Assembly: GCF_008642275.1 (NCBI RefSeq)
Contig: NZ_CP029189.1
Location: 6,802,001-6,866,000, forward strand
Reading direction: 5' to 3'
DNA from: Streptomyces venezuelae
GTDB lineage: Bacteria > Actinomycetota > Actinomycetes > Streptomycetales > Streptomycetaceae
DNA: 64,000 bases
The position numbers were made by a program, and so were the translations under genes. This document shows positions 1-9,635 of the stretch, piece by piece. The notes under the pieces are model-generated. The model saw nothing but the letters and a program-made list of their open reading frames with translations, was not told the origin of the DNA and searched no databases. How positions within the stretch are numbered: position 1 is the first letter of the stretch; every line of letters starts with the position of its first letter.

Positions 1-432
1 GGCCTCCTCGGGCGCGTCCGACACGTGTACGAGCACCACAGGCGTCTCGGTGGCCACCAGGGTCGACAAGCTCACCGAGCCGATGAGGAATCCGACCAGG
101 CCTCCCACTCCGCGAGAGCCGAGTACGAGCAGCCCGGCGTCGGCCGCCTCTGCGGCCAAGGCTGCCGCGGGCCTGCCCGAGAGGCATCTCGTCGAGACGT
201 CCAGCCCGGGATGCCGGCGTCGCACGTCCTGCGCTGCATCAGCGAGCGCTTCGTCGGCCCAACGACCGGCAGCTTCGCGGCCCGGCTGGGGTACCGAGGG
301 GCTGATCAGCCAGTCGACGGCGTGGACGAGCCTCAGTGGCACTTCTCGCAGGGCCGCCTCCCGGGCACCCCACCGGGCCGCAGCCCGGCTCTCGGGAGAG
401 CCGTCGACGCCGACGGTCACATGGTGCTTCAT
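1..432 (-). CDS. Universal stress protein, C-terminus cut by window edge
   Basis: The N-terminal about 144 residues of a UspA-fold protein read leftward off the window. It opens with [16 protein letters not shown], the usual first strand and nucleotide-binding Asp of the family, and later carries GSRGVGGLVGFLIGS, which matches the G-x2-G-x9-G(S/T) ATP-binding motif. Actinobacterial members usually have two such domains (about 290 residues), so about half is missing. The ATG at 432 follows a strong AAGGAGG. Two DosR-like boxes lie 73-106 nt upstream. Such proteins bind ATP and act in the cytoplasm in dormancy and low-oxygen survival; the specific role is inferred from context. Confidence 0.9.
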   Translation of the reverse strand, partial: MKHHVTVGVDGSPESRAAARWGAREAALREVPLRLVHAVDWLISPSVPQPGREAAGRWADEALADAAQDVRRRHPGLDVSTRCLSGRPAAALAAEAADAGLLVLGSRGVGGLVGFLIGSVSLSTLVATETPVVLVHVSDAPEEA

Positions 433-504
433 GGCGAGACCTCCTTGGGCGCCGCGGCACTGCGGCTCTCCTCCAGCGTCACCTGCGGCGCGGCGACCGA
501 GGAG

Positions 505-538
505 GGGCCGAGTGGCCCCATGTGGGACCGATCAGCCC
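505..538. promoter_or_regulatory. Two DosR-like 14-bp boxes upstream of the leftmost USP gene
   Basis: GGGCCGAGTGGCCC (505-518) and GGACCGATCAGCCC (525-538) lie in the gap between the ACP stop and the USP start, 73 and 93 nt from the USP ATG. Both fit the recurring pseudo-palindrome of this window and resemble the mycobacterial DosR core. That DevR binds here is an inference. Confidence 0.55.
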
Positions 539-541
539 CCG

Positions 542-793
542 CTACTCCACGGACGAGCGTGAGGCGACGTAGTCCGCGCAGCCGTCCAGTGTGTTCAGCG
601 CCGGATAGTCGGTCTCGGGCAGGGCGAGACCGGTGCGCTCGCTCAGCGCCTCGATGAAGTTGAGGAAGTCGAGCGAGTCCATCTCCAGGCGGTCCCGGAA
701 GTTCTCGTCCTGCGAGACAGCCGCCGTGTCGGCGCCGGGAACCACGTCTGTCAGAACGTTCTTGATCAGCACGAGGGCCTCGTCACGGTTCAC
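542..793 (-). CDS. Acyl carrier protein, last gene of the ACS-PDH operon
   Basis: This is an 83-residue acidic acyl carrier protein. Ser40 in EMDSLDFLNF is the predicted 4'-phosphopantetheine attachment site (DSL motif). It would carry acyl groups as thioesters in the cytoplasm. The GTG start overlaps the stop of the upstream E2 gene by four bases (GTGA), which indicates translational coupling. It lies nowhere near the fatty-acid synthase genes that normally accompany the housekeeping ACP, so it is probably dedicated to the product of this operon. The acyl group and the acceptor enzyme cannot be read from the sequence. Confidence 0.88.
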   Translation of the reverse strand: MNRDEALVLIKNVLTDVVPGADTAAVSQDENFRDRLEMDSLDFLNFIEALSERTGLALPETDYPALNTLDGCADYVASRSSVE

Positions 794-2127
794 AGTTCCT
801 CCGGTCGCTGGAGCAGGCGGTCGATGTACGTCAGGAAACGCGCCCCGGTCGCACCGTCGCTTGCACGGTGATCTGCGGAAAGCGTGGCCGTGACGGTCGG
901 GTGTACCGTGAGCATCCCGTCCACGGCCACCGGCTGCTCGATGACACGCCCCAGACCGACGAGGGCGACCTGCGGCGGGTAGATCATCCCGAAGACCGCC
1001 TCCACCCCCTGATCACCGAGGTTGGTCACGGTCAGCGTCGGGTCGGCGGTCTCCGAGGCGCGCAGCCGGCCGCCGCGCGCCCGCGAGACCAGTCCCTTCA
1101 GCGTCGCCATGAGCTCCGGCAGCGACATCGTGTCGGCGTCCGCCAGCGCCGGCGCGACCAGGCCACCGCCGCGCAGGGACACCGCGACACCGAGTCGCAC
1201 GGTGTCCGACGGCATGAACGCCTCGTCCTTCCAGTAACCGTTCAGTTCCGGTACTTGGCGTGCAGCCAGGGCAACCGATTTGAGCAGCAGGGCCGCCGGC
1301 ACGAGCCGTTCCGCCACGGGCCTGTCGGCATTCCGGTCACGCATCCATGCCATCGCGACGGCCAGATCGATCTTTGTCGACAAGTAGTAGTGGGGGATCT
1401 CGCGGTTGGCGCGGCTCATCAGAGCAGCGATCGCCGCACGCGCCGGATACGCGGGCGCGGCCGTCGCCGAAGACGGGCGCGCCTGTGCGTGGCTTTCGAC
1501 CGCAGGTGCCGGAGGGCCCGCCGCGGCGGCCCGTACATCGTCCGCCCGGATCGTGCCGCCCTGTCCGGTTCCCCGCAGGGCGCTCAGGTCGATGCCCGAC
1601 GACTGGGCAAGCCTGCGGGCGAGCGGCGAGGCCTTCACCCGATGTGGCCCGTCGGCCGGCGCGTGCTCCACGTCGGAACGGGTGATCCGACCGCCCTTGC
1701 CGGAACCGTGTACCGACGACAGGTCGATGCCCTTGCGCTCGGCCAGGTGCCTCACCAGGGGAGTGGAAACAGCGTCCCCGCTCCCGGTGGTGGTGAGGCC
1801 CGGCGCGGCTTGCGGTTCGGAGGCCGGGGCCGCCGGCTGCTTCGCAGGGGCAGGGGCAGGGGCAGGGGCAGGGACGGCGGCCGGAGGCTCACTACCCGTG
1901 TCGATGACGGCCAACCGTGTGCCGACCGGCACGGTGGTCCCCGGGTCGACGAGGAGTGCACCGACCGTTCCCGAGTCGAAGCACTCGACCTCGATCGTCG
2001 ACTTCGCCGTCTCCACGACGGCGACGACATCGCCCTTCGTCACATCGTCACCGGGCCCGACCAGCCATTCCACGAGGGTGCCCTCGTCCATGTCCGCGCC
2101 GAGGGAGGGCATGGTGAAGTCGGCCAT
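790..2127 (-). CDS. 2-oxoacid dehydrogenase E2 (dihydrolipoyl acyltransferase)
   Basis: A 445-residue acyltransferase. An N-terminal lipoyl domain (1-75) has Lys42 in VETAKSTIEVE as the lipoylation site. An Ala/Pro-rich hinge follows. There are then two peripheral-subunit-binding domains in tandem (starting VSTPLVRHLAERKG and KASPLARRLAQSSG), where most E2 proteins have one. The C-terminal catalytic domain has the active-site His420 in LSADHRASDG. The protein moves the acyl group from lipoamide to CoA and forms the core of the complex. It starts one base after the E1 beta stop and overlaps the ACP gene. No E3 gene is adjacent, so dihydrolipoamide dehydrogenase must come from elsewhere. Confidence 0.93.
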   Translation of the reverse strand: MADFTMPSLGADMDEGTLVEWLVGPGDDVTKGDVVAVVETAKSTIEVECFDSGTVGALLVDPGTTVPVGTRLAVIDTGSEPPAAVPAPAPAPAPAKQPAAPASEPQAAPGLTTTGSGDAVSTPLVRHLAERKGIDLSSVHGSGKGGRITRSDVEHAPADGPHRVKASPLARRLAQSSGIDLSALRGTGQGGTIRADDVRAAAAGPPAPAVESHAQARPSSATAAPAYPARAAIAALMSRANREIPHYYLSTKIDLAVAMAWMRDRNADRPVAERLVPAALLLKSVALAARQVPELNGYWKDEAFMPSDTVRLGVAVSLRGGGLVAPALADADTMSLPELMATLKGLVSRARGGRLRASETADPTLTVTNLGDQGVEAVFGMIYPPQVALVGLGRVIEQPVAVDGMLTVHPTVTATLSADHRASDGATGARFLTYIDRLLQRPEEL

Positions 2128-2128
2128 G

Positions 2129-3133
2129 TCAGCTCACCGTCCGGCGAACGGCATCCACGATGGTCGCGGGCTGGGGAAGGGCCGCTTCTTCGAGCTGCCG
2201 GGCATAGGGAATGGGGACCTCCGCGCTGCATACGCGCTGAACGGGGGCATCGAGCTCGTAGAACGCCTGCTCGGTGATGCGCGACGAGATTTCCGCGGCC
2301 AGGCTGCCGCTGCGCCACGCCTCGTCGACGATCACGGCGCGGTGGGTACGGCCGACGGATGCCATGACGGTGGCGTCGTCGAGGGGGCGCAGGGCGCGTA
2401 GGTCCACGACCTCCGCGCTGATGCCTTCCCCGGCAAGGGTTTCCGCTGCGGCCATCGCCTTCGGCAGAGAGCCGCCGTATGTGATCACCGAGACGTCCGT
2501 TCCCGCACGGCGTACGGCCGCCGTGTCGAGATCGACGGCATCGACGGCCTCGTCCAGCGCGCCCTCCGCGTTGTAGAGGCTGCCGTGTTCGAAGATCAGT
2601 ACCGGATCGGGGTCGGCGAGGGCGGCAGCGAGCATGTGGCGCGCGTCGTCGACCGTCGCGGGGGCCAGCACCCTGATGCCGGGGATGTGGGCGTACCAGC
2701 CTTCGAGGCTGTGGGAGTGCTGGGCCCCGAGCTGCCGGCCCGCTCCGGTCGTCATGCGGATCACGACGGGGACGCTCAGCTGCCCGCCCGACATGTGCAG
2801 CAGTGTGGCCGCGTTGTTGAGGATCTGGTCCAGGGCCAGGAGACTGAAGTTGACGGTCATGATCTCGACGACGGGCCGCATCCCTCCGAGCGCGGCGCCG
2901 ATGCCCGCGCCGACGAATCCGGATTCGGACAGCGGCGTGTCGCGGATGCGGTCGGGTCCGAACTCTTCGAGCAGGCCCAGGCTGACGCCGAAGCATCCGC
3001 CGTACCGGCCCACGTCCTCGCCCATGAGGAAGACCCGCTCGTCCTGCAGCAGGGCTTCGCGCAGCCCCTCACGGAGGGCCTCCCGATAGGTGGTCGGCCG
3101 GGAAGTTCCGCTCGGTGCCTTCCGCTTGCTCAT
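2129..3133 (-). CDS. Pyruvate/2-oxoacid dehydrogenase E1 beta subunit
   Basis: The product has 334 residues from ATG ([10 protein letters not shown]); the open frame continues upstream, but that part is antisense to E1 alpha. Typical transketolase-fold landmarks are present: [40 protein letters not shown] and the C-terminal domain segment [11 protein letters not shown]. With E1 alpha it forms the thiamine-diphosphate-dependent heterotetramer that decarboxylates a 2-oxoacid and reductively acylates E2 lipoamide. Its ATG overlaps the E1 alpha stop (ATGA). Pyruvate is the likeliest substrate; acetoin or a branched-chain oxoacid cannot be excluded. Confidence 0.92.
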   Translation of the reverse strand: MSKRKAPSGTSRPTTYREALREGLREALLQDERVFLMGEDVGRYGGCFGVSLGLLEEFGPDRIRDTPLSESGFVGAGIGAALGGMRPVVEIMTVNFSLLALDQILNNAATLLHMSGGQLSVPVVIRMTTGAGRQLGAQHSHSLEGWYAHIPGIRVLAPATVDDARHMLAAALADPDPVLIFEHGSLYNAEGALDEAVDAVDLDTAAVRRAGTDVSVITYGGSLPKAMAAAETLAGEGISAEVVDLRALRPLDDATVMASVGRTHRAVIVDEAWRSGSLAAEISSRITEQAFYELDAPVQRVCSAEVPIPYARQLEEAALPQPATIVDAVRRTVS

Positions 3134-4209
3134 GCCGTGCTCCCGGTTTCGCTCGTGACGAAGCGGAGCAGGTCCGCGACCGGTTCGAGCGGGGCTTCCT
3201 CGGCCCTCCCTACGGCCTGGTCGATCTCGGCGAGTACTTCCATGTCGAGTTCTTCCATCATCCGGTCGTCGAGCTGCCCTTCGGAACGCATCAGTTCGGC
3301 CAGCCCTTTGAGGGGGTCGCGTCCCTTCCATTCCTCGATCTCGGACTTGGCCCGGTACCGGTCGGGGTCGTACATGGAGTGGGCGCGGAACCGGTACGTC
3401 TGCGCCTCGAGGAAGTGCGGTCCGTTGCCCGCGCGTACGGACTCCGCAGCTCTGAGTGCGGCCGCTTCGACCGCGAGGACGTCCATGCCGTCGACCGTCC
3501 ACGCAGGCATGCCGTAGGAAGCGGCACGCATGGCGAGGTTGGTCTGGGCGTGCTCCCGGGCCAGGCTCGTGCCCATGGCGTACAGGTTGTTCTCGCAGAC
3601 CAGCAACAGGGGTAGCCGCCACAGGGCCGCGAGGTTGGCCGTCTCGTGGAACTCGCCTTCGGCGAAAGCTCCGTCCCCGAAAAAACAGCAGGTGACGCGG
3701 GTGCTGCCGCGCATCCGGTCGGCGAGTGCGAGTCCGGCCGCCAGGGGCAGGCCGCCGGCCACGATCGCGTTGCCCCCGTAGAAGCGGTGCGTGGCGTCGA
3801 ACAGGTGCATGGAGCCGCCGCGTCCGCGGCTGCAGCCGGTGGCCCTGCCGTACATCTCGGCCATCACGGCGTCGGCGGGAACTCCGCGAGCCAGTGCGTG
3901 CCCGTGTTCGCGGTAGGTGGAGACCACCGCGTCCTCCTCGCGCAGTGCCTGGTTGACGCCCACGGCGACGGCTTCCTCACCGATGTAGAGGTGGACGAAC
4001 CCACGGATCTTCGCGCCGCTGTAGAGCTCCACGCACCTCTCCTCGAACCGTCTGATGGCAAGCATCCGGCGGAGCAGGGACAGGTGGTGCCCGGGTGCGG
4101 GATGCCTGTCGGGAGTGCCGCGGGCAGCGGTGGCGGGTCCCTTCTTGCGCCCGCTCCTGCGCGCTGCGCTCCGGGCCTTTCCTTCGTGCTGCGGGGTGGT
4201 GCTGCTCAT
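3130..4209 (-). CDS. Pyruvate/2-oxoacid dehydrogenase E1 alpha subunit
   Basis: A 359-residue ThDP-binding subunit. The cofactor motif runs from [13 protein letters not shown] to [10 protein letters not shown] (GDG...NN), and the phosphorylation-loop-like segment [15 protein letters not shown] resembles PdhA. The N-terminal 45 residues are basic and low in complexity. I chose the ATG at 4209 because AAGGCGG precedes it; an in-frame GTG at 4227 has no ribosome site. It lies between the acyl-CoA synthetase and E1 beta genes and overlaps the latter by four bases. The enzyme feeds acetyl groups to E2 and CoA. Confidence 0.92.
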   Translation of the reverse strand: MSSTTPQHEGKARSAARRSGRKKGPATAARGTPDRHPAPGHHLSLLRRMLAIRRFEERCVELYSGAKIRGFVHLYIGEEAVAVGVNQALREEDAVVSTYREHGHALARGVPADAVMAEMYGRATGCSRGRGGSMHLFDATHRFYGGNAIVAGGLPLAAGLALADRMRGSTRVTCCFFGDGAFAEGEFHETANLAALWRLPLLLVCENNLYAMGTSLAREHAQTNLAMRAASYGMPAWTVDGMDVLAVEAAALRAAESVRAGNGPHFLEAQTYRFRAHSMYDPDRYRAKSEIEEWKGRDPLKGLAELMRSEGQLDDRMMEELDMEVLAEIDQAVGRAEEAPLEPVADLLRFVTSETGSTA

Positions 4210-4234
4210 GGTTCCGCCTTCTCTCACGAGCGGG

Positions 4235-6025
4235 TCAGCCCGGGTTCTCCAGCGTGGACAGATCCCCTTCGGGCAATCCCATTTCCCGGGCGCGCAGCAG
4301 ACGGCGCATCACCTTGCCGCTGCGCGTCTTGGGGAGGTTCTGCTCGAACTCGATCTCTCTGGGCGCCACCGCGGGGCCCAGCCGCCTGCGTGCGAACGCC
4401 AGAAGTTCTCGCTTGAGGGACGCGTCGGGGGAGAGTCCCGGACGGAGCGAGACGAATGCCTTGACGACGGCTCCCACGACCGGGTCCGGGCGGCCGATCA
4501 CGCCGGCCTCCGCGACGGCGGGATGCTCCATCAGCGCGCTCTCCACCTCGAACGGTCCGATGAGGTGTCCGGCCGACTTGATGACGTCGTCGGCACGGCC
4601 GACGAACCAGAACCACCCGTCCTCGTCGCGTTTCGCGAGGTCGCCGGTGAGGTACCAGCCGTCTGCGAAGCAGGCCCGGTAACGGGCCTCCTCGTTCAGA
4701 TAGCCCCGGAACATGGAGGGCCAGCCCGGACGCAGCGCCAGCTCTCCCTCGACGCCCGCATCGGTGATGACCCGAACGCGGCCTTCCGTGACCTCGGCGC
4801 GTCCGTCCTCGCCGCGTTCGAGCAGCGCGGCCTCCACACCGGGCAGGGGGCGTCCCATGGAGCCGGGCCGGATGTCGCTGGCCGCGAAGTTGGCGATCAT
4901 GATCGCTCCGGTCTCCGTCTGCCACCAGTTGTCGTGGATCGGCAGGCCGAGCACCTCCTGCCCCCACAGGACGGCTTCCGGGTTGAGCGGCTCACCCACG
5001 CTTGCGATGAAGCGCAGATCCGACAGGTCGTACGGCCCGGGCAGCTCTCGGGTGCCGTCCCTGGGGGTGGCGCGCATCAGCATGCGGATCGCGGTCGGTG
5101 CCGTGTACCAGACCGTGACCCGCTGGTTGGCGAGGATTCGGTACCAGCGGTGGACGTCGAAGTCCCCTTCGTCGACCACGACGGTCGCGCCGTGCGTGAG
5201 TGGGGCGATGATCCCGTACGAGGTACCGGTCACCCATCCCGGGTCCGCTGTACACCAGTACACGTCCTCCCGGCGCAGATCGAGCGCGAAGGCCGCCGTC
5301 GCGTGGTGGGCCACAACCGCTTCGTGCACGTGGACCGCGCCCTTCGGGGTACCGGTCGTGCCGCTGGTGAAGTGCAGCAGCGCCATGTCCTCCGGATCGG
5401 TGGGCGGCACCGCGTACTCCTCCGGGGCCTGTTCCATGAGTTCGGCGAAGGAGAGGGTGCCGGTCGGGAGGTCCGTGACCGGACCCACCAACAGAACGTG
5501 GTCAAGGTGAGGCAGGCGGTGCCTGTTCTCCTCGACCTTGCGCCGGTACAGCGCCTCGGTGGTGACAAGGACCCGGGCATCGCCCAGCTCCAGCCGCCGG
5601 CGCACGGGCTCGGGGCCGAAGGCCGAGAAGAGCGGGCACAGCACGCGTGTGCTGCGCAGCGTGCCCAGTACGGTCGTATACAGCTCGGGGCAGCGACCGA
5701 GGAGCGTGAAGACTCTCTCCTGTCGTCCCACGCCCAGGGCGGTGAGGACGTTTGCGAAGCGGCCCGTGAGGCTGCCGAGCTCGGCGTAGGTGAGGTGGGT
5801 GACGGTGTCGTCGGGCGCGATGCAGCGGAGTGCTTCCCGCCCGCCCTGGCCGGCCGCCAGGTGTCGGTCAATGGCCTCGTAGCCGATGTTCAGCCCGCCT
5901 CCGGGCAGCCCGGACAGCAGGGACCTGGCCTCGTCCCAGGTGAAATCCGCGCGCGCCCGATCGTAGTCCTGGAGCATGAAGGGGGCATCGGGTCCGGGCT
6001 GTTTGTGGATGATCAAGTGATCCAT
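4235..6025 (-). CDS. Acetyl-CoA synthetase-like AMP-forming acyl-CoA ligase
   Basis: This 596-residue ANL-superfamily enzyme activates a carboxylic acid, probably acetate, to acyl-AMP and then acyl-CoA. Motifs: the P-loop [10 protein letters not shown], the DNWWQTETG segment typical of acetyl/propionyl-CoA synthetases, [13 protein letters not shown], and the C-terminal [11 protein letters not shown] whose Lys is the catalytic and acetylatable residue. It is shorter than the about 650-residue AcsA. It is the first gene of a leftward run with E1 alpha, E1 beta, E2 and ACP, so acetate activation and pyruvate oxidation are produced together. GAGGAG lies 11 nt before the ATG. I saw no DosR-like box upstream. 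Confidence 0.9.
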   Translation of the reverse strand: MDHLIIHKQPGPDAPFMLQDYDRARADFTWDEARSLLSGLPGGGLNIGYEAIDRHLAAGQGGREALRCIAPDDTVTHLTYAELGSLTGRFANVLTALGVGRQERVFTLLGRCPELYTTVLGTLRSTRVLCPLFSAFGPEPVRRRLELGDARVLVTTEALYRRKVEENRHRLPHLDHVLLVGPVTDLPTGTLSFAELMEQAPEEYAVPPTDPEDMALLHFTSGTTGTPKGAVHVHEAVVAHHATAAFALDLRREDVYWCTADPGWVTGTSYGIIAPLTHGATVVVDEGDFDVHRWYRILANQRVTVWYTAPTAIRMLMRATPRDGTRELPGPYDLSDLRFIASVGEPLNPEAVLWGQEVLGLPIHDNWWQTETGAIMIANFAASDIRPGSMGRPLPGVEAALLERGEDGRAEVTEGRVRVITDAGVEGELALRPGWPSMFRGYLNEEARYRACFADGWYLTGDLAKRDEDGWFWFVGRADDVIKSAGHLIGPFEVESALMEHPAVAEAGVIGRPDPVVGAVVKAFVSLRPGLSPDASLKRELLAFARRRLGPAVAPREIEFEQNLPKTRSGKVMRRLLRAREMGLPEGDLSTLENPG

Positions 6026-6146
6026 GGCCGGGTCCCTCTCCTCGCCTTGGAACCTTCAAGGAGACAGCGTCACGTCGTGTGACGGCCGCAAGCGCGGCGA
6101 GCGGTCTCCCGGCGTCCCCCGGACGGTCCACAACGGGACGGCGCGG

Positions 6147-6842
6147 CTACCCGGACATCCCGTAGACGCTGCGGTGGGGTGGGGTGAGCAGGGAGTCATC
6201 AAGGGTGGCTGTCAGGCGGGAGACGACTGCGACCACCCCGTCCAGCTGGCTGGTGAGGCGGATCAGGGAGGGAATCTGGCTTTGTCTCTCCAGTCGGCCT
6301 TCCAGTGTCACGATGCCGTCGACCACGTGGACGGTGACCGCCTCGGCGTCCAGTCCCATGGTGTCCACGAGTATGTCCGCGACCACGCGGTGTCGTATCT
6401 CCGAGTCCGGTCGCAGGAAGAGCCAGAGAAGGTCACGGCGGGTGACGATGCCGACGAGTCGGTCCTCGTCGTCCACGACCGGCAGTCGCTCGACGCCTCG
6501 GCGGGCCATCAGCCGGGCGGCTCCTGCCGCGGTCTCGTCCGCGTGAACCGTGACCGCCGGTGCGGACATGGCCTCACCAGCGGTGAAAGCCGCCTCCGAG
6601 GGGACTTCAGTCCCGGCCCGCCCGCCACCGAGCTCTTCACCCACCGGCGCGTGGTCGGCGGCTGCGCGGCCGATCAGGTCACTCTCGGAGACGATTCCGA
6701 GCACCCGCTCCTCGTCGTCGAGGACCGGCAGCCCGCTGATGTCGTGCTGAGCGAGCAGCTTGGCGACATCCTTGAAAGGGGTTGACGTCACGACCGAGAC
6801 GACCTCGTCGGTCATCAGGTCTCCGACCTTGATGTGCTTCAT
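6147..6842 (-). CDS. CBS-CBS-BON domain protein
   Basis: The product has 231 residues. CBS motif 1 (about 7-60, MTDEVVSVV...GIVSESDLIG) and CBS motif 2 (about 88-140, MSAPAVTVHADE...GIVTRRDLL) form a Bateman adenosyl-nucleotide module. A C-terminal BON domain (about 152-215) follows. AGGAGG precedes the ATG; the frame extends upstream without support. It faces a USP gene across an intergenic region containing several DosR-like boxes, and a paralogue lies at 25,655-26,341. Similar stand-alone CBS proteins belong to dormancy regulons in actinobacteria. The ligand and partner are unknown; energy sensing through AMP/ATP is the likely role. Confidence 0.9.
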   Translation of the reverse strand: MKHIKVGDLMTDEVVSVVTSTPFKDVAKLLAQHDISGLPVLDDEERVLGIVSESDLIGRAAADHAPVGEELGGGRAGTEVPSEAAFTAGEAMSAPAVTVHADETAAGAARLMARRGVERLPVVDDEDRLVGIVTRRDLLWLFLRPDSEIRHRVVADILVDTMGLDAEAVTVHVVDGIVTLEGRLERQSQIPSLIRLTSQLDGVVAVVSRLTATLDDSLLTPPHRSVYGMSG

Positions 6843-6932
6843 GAGGCACCTCCTGCCGTCACGGCGATCCAGCCGGACGGGAAGCCGGAGGACGCCGATA
6901 ACCACGATCCGCCCCGTGCCAGGAGAGGAGGA

Positions 6933-7035
6933 GGGCCGAATGGTCCGGAGCAGGGCCCGATCGGACCCGTGCCGCCCCCGAGGCGCGGATTGCGGAAACC
7001 AGGACCACCTGTCCCTGACAGGGCCTGAATGGCCC
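6933..7035. promoter_or_regulatory. Cluster of DosR-like boxes between CBS-BON and USP genes
   Basis: GGGCCGAATGGTCC (6933-6946), GGCCCGATCGGACC (6954-6967), GGACCACCTGTCCC (7002-7015) and GGGCCTGAATGGCCC (7021-7035; one base longer spacer) fill the divergent promoter region. The first lies 91 nt from the CBS-BON start and the last 67 nt from the USP start. The density suggests cooperative binding by a DevR-type regulator (inferred). Confidence 0.6.
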
Positions 7036-7101
7036 TCGTTACGGAGAGCCCGAAGAGTTGATCCGAGAGCCGGACCCCTGGCGGCTCCCTGAGGAGGAAC
7101 C

Positions 7102-8007
7102 ATGGAAGGCACCACGAGCAGCCCGGAACTCGGCGCCGTCCTCGTCGGCGTCGACGGCTCCGAGCCGGCCCGGCGGGCAGCGTTGTGGGCAGCGGCGGAG
7201 GCGGTACGCCGCGAGTGCCCGTTGCGCATCGTGCACGGGTCCGACACCGATGGCCGGGTCCTCTACGTCTCGGCGAAGAGCATCGAGCACGTCCGCCGGG
7301 CAGGCCGGGAACTACTGGATGCCACGGTGGCCGCGGTTACGGAGCAGTTTCCCGGCCTGCAGGTCAACCCCGAATTCAGCCGCAGCGCACCTGTCCCGAG
7401 CCTCCACCGGTCCGCGGGCCTTCACGACACCATCGTGGTCGGCAGCCGGGGACTGGGCGGTTTCAGCTCCCTCATGCTCGGATCGGTCGGACTCAAGGTC
7501 GCAGCGGGAGCGACGACGCCCGTCATCATCGTCAGAGGCACCGAGAACGACGCCGACACGGGTGTCGTGCTCTCCGCCGTCCGCGACGAGCACGACGTCG
7601 ACTGCGCGCGCCACGCCGCACGCGAGGCACAGCTCCGCAAAGGCTCGCTGCGGCTGCTGCACGTGTGGAACATCCTGCAGTCCGTCGGCGAGGTCGTGAC
7701 CCTGCTCGACGACGTGGAGGAAATCGCCAACGAGCAGGTCCACCACCTGAACGCGGTGGCGGACCGGGTGCGCCAGGAGTTTCCGGACCTGTCCGTGAAG
7801 GTGGACGCGGAGAAGAGCACGTCAGTGGCTTCTGTCCTGGTCGAGGCTTCGCGCCGGGCGGACCTGCTGGTGATGGGCGGCCGACGGTCACGCGGCTACC
7901 TCGGGCCCACCCTCGGGCGGGTCACGCACAGCCTGGTCCACCATGCCCACTGCCCCGTAGAGCTCATTCCGCGCCACACGGACGAGCAGGACGGGAGCGA
8001 ATCGTGA
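7102..8007 (+). CDS. Tandem-domain universal stress protein
   Basis: A 301-residue protein with two UspA folds. Domain 1 starts VLVGVDGSEPARRA and has the ATP motif GSRGLGGFSSLMLGS. Domain 2 has a weaker nucleotide entry strand but keeps GGRRSRGYLGPTLGRV before the final HHAHCPVELIP. GAGGAGG precedes the ATG. The stop overlaps the GTG of the next USP gene (GTGA), so the two are co-translated. It is transcribed away from the CBS-BON gene out of a box-rich promoter region, consistent with low-oxygen induction. Confidence 0.92.
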   Translation: MEGTTSSPELGAVLVGVDGSEPARRAALWAAAEAVRRECPLRIVHGSDTDGRVLYVSAKSIEHVRRAGRELLDATVAAVTEQFPGLQVNPEFSRSAPVPSLHRSAGLHDTIVVGSRGLGGFSSLMLGSVGLKVAAGATTPVIIVRGTENDADTGVVLSAVRDEHDVDCARHAAREAQLRKGSLRLLHVWNILQSVGEVVTLLDDVEEIANEQVHHLNAVADRVRQEFPDLSVKVDAEKSTSVASVLVEASRRADLLVMGGRRSRGYLGPTLGRVTHSLVHHAHCPVELIPRHTDEQDGSES

Positions 8008-8864
8008 GCGACGCGGGTGAACGTGAGGAGATCGTCGTCGGCATCGACCCGGCCAGGGACTGGCGTCTTCCCCTCGCCTGGGCGGTGGACGAGGCCGGGC
8101 GGCGCCACCTACGGCTGCGACTCGCCGTAGCCGTACCTCCCCAGCACGACACGCATCACGTAGACGACACACCGCGCAGCATCGCCCTGCACCAGGCGGC
8201 CTCGGACGCTCTTGGTACTGCTGCCGCCTGGAGCAGGGAGCGAGACCCGGAGGTCGAATCGGCTGTGGAGGTCCTCGAGGGGTTCCCCGCTCCGGAGATC
8301 GGTCGACTGTCGAGGCGGGCCCGCATGATCGTGCTCGGCTCCCGTCATCTGAGCCGGACCTCGGAGTTCCTCAGCGCCGGTTCCCTGGTTGTCCCGGTCA
8401 GTGCCCAGGCGCAGTGTCCGGTCGTCGTCGTGGGTGACGCCGAGCACGTCACTCAACAGCCGCCCTACCTGGTGGTGGGCATCGACGGGAGCGAATCCTC
8501 GAAGGCGGCTCTCGCGCTGGCATTCGAAGAGGCCGACCTCAGAAGGGCCAGGCTGCGTGCCGTGTCGGTGTGGGAGCCCCCGCTCCTCCTGCACCACGAC
8601 GAGGAGGCCGCGCTCCAAGGGCAACGACGCATGATGTCCGAGACGACGGCAGGTTGGTCGCAGGAGTACCCGGACGTCGTGTTGACGCACGAGGTGCTGA
8701 CCGGGCACCCGGTGGAGGAGCTCGCCGGTGCCGCCGAGCACGCCCTCGCCGTGGTCGTGGGCCGTCGAGGCAAGGGCGGTTACACGGGCATGCGACTCGG
8801 ATCGGTTGTCCACGGGCTGCTACACCGGGCGCACTGCCCGGTGATCACGGTCCCCGTGCGGTGA
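8004..8864 (+). CDS. Tandem-domain universal stress protein with degenerate first domain
   Basis: Two Usp folds in 286 residues from the GTG at 8004, coupled to the preceding USP gene. Domain 1 opens EEIVVGIDPARDWR; its ATP loop reads GSRHLSRTSEFLSAGS, which has lost the second conserved glycine, so nucleotide binding there is doubtful. Domain 2 (from YLVVGIDGSESSKAA) keeps GRRGKGGYTGMRLGS. The pair may act as a heteromer; this is inference. Confidence 0.9.
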   Translation: MSDAGEREEIVVGIDPARDWRLPLAWAVDEAGRRHLRLRLAVAVPPQHDTHHVDDTPRSIALHQAASDALGTAAAWSRERDPEVESAVEVLEGFPAPEIGRLSRRARMIVLGSRHLSRTSEFLSAGSLVVPVSAQAQCPVVVVGDAEHVTQQPPYLVVGIDGSESSKAALALAFEEADLRRARLRAVSVWEPPLLLHHDEEAALQGQRRMMSETTAGWSQEYPDVVLTHEVLTGHPVEELAGAAEHALAVVVGRRGKGGYTGMRLGSVVHGLLHRAHCPVITVPVR

Positions 8865-8969
8865 GGGCTGAGTGACGACGCCTGTCGCCTCGTGCACCGA
8901 GCATCGGGGCGGCACGAAAGAGTTCAACCAGAACCCGGGATCGGACGACACTGGGCCTTCAGACGGTCG

Positions 8970-9635
8970 TCACCGTGGGACGGTCTGCGTGACGCGCCAC
9001 AGCTTCCGGGGGAGGTCACCCTCCTCGAACGCGGCGACCTCGTCCAGATTCCAGCTTCTGGCGAGGGCGTCGACCAAGGCGCGGGGGAAGAAGTGGACGG
9101 CGAAGCCGCCGTGTTCCCAGATGTCGTCCCCGTGCCCGGTTCCGGCCCGGTAGTGGGAGTCCCCGGTGTGGCGGACGGTGTAGACGAACACTCCGCCCGG
9201 CCGCAGTACCCGTCGCACCTCGGCGACCAGGGCGTGGATCTCCTGGGTGGACAGTGCCATGCAGAGCAGCATGTGGGCGAACACGGCATCCACCGAGGCG
9301 TCCGCGAGCGGCAGAGGGTCGCGGACGTCGTGGACCGCTGTGGTGACCCGCTCCGTGACGTCCTGGGCCGCGGCGGCTTCACGCAGCTGTTCCAGACCCA
9401 CTGGGCTGAAGTCGGTGGCCAACACGGAGAATCCCCGGCGGGCAAAGTACAGCGCGTCACGGCCATGGCCGGCACCCAGCTCCAGCACCTTCCGGGCGCC
9501 GGCGGCCCCGAAGACGGCAGCGGCGTGGATCGCCGGATCGGATGGCTCCTCCCCGTACATGCCGGGATGCCGGCCGTAGGTCTGCTGCCAGTGCGCACGC
9601 TGAACGTCGCCCAGCCCCTGCTCCCGCTCCGACAT
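8970..9635 (-). CDS. Class I SAM-dependent methyltransferase
   Basis: A 221-residue soluble protein with a Rossmann-type methyltransferase core. Motif I is LELGAGHGRDALYFA (about 50-64), the acidic strand-2 residue is in VLATDFS, and the motif IV region is DASVDAVFAHML. It resembles the thiopurine/tellurite-resistance class of small methyltransferases. The substrate is not predictable. It stands alone, convergent with the USP pair, and no DosR-like box was found before it, so it may not belong to the surrounding regulon. Confidence 0.85.
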   Translation of the reverse strand: MSEREQGLGDVQRAHWQQTYGRHPGMYGEEPSDPAIHAAAVFGAAGARKVLELGAGHGRDALYFARRGFSVLATDFSPVGLEQLREAAAAQDVTERVTTAVHDVRDPLPLADASVDAVFAHMLLCMALSTQEIHALVAEVRRVLRPGGVFVYTVRHTGDSHYRAGTGHGDDIWEHGGFAVHFFPRALVDALARSWNLDEVAAFEEGDLPRKLWRVTQTVPR

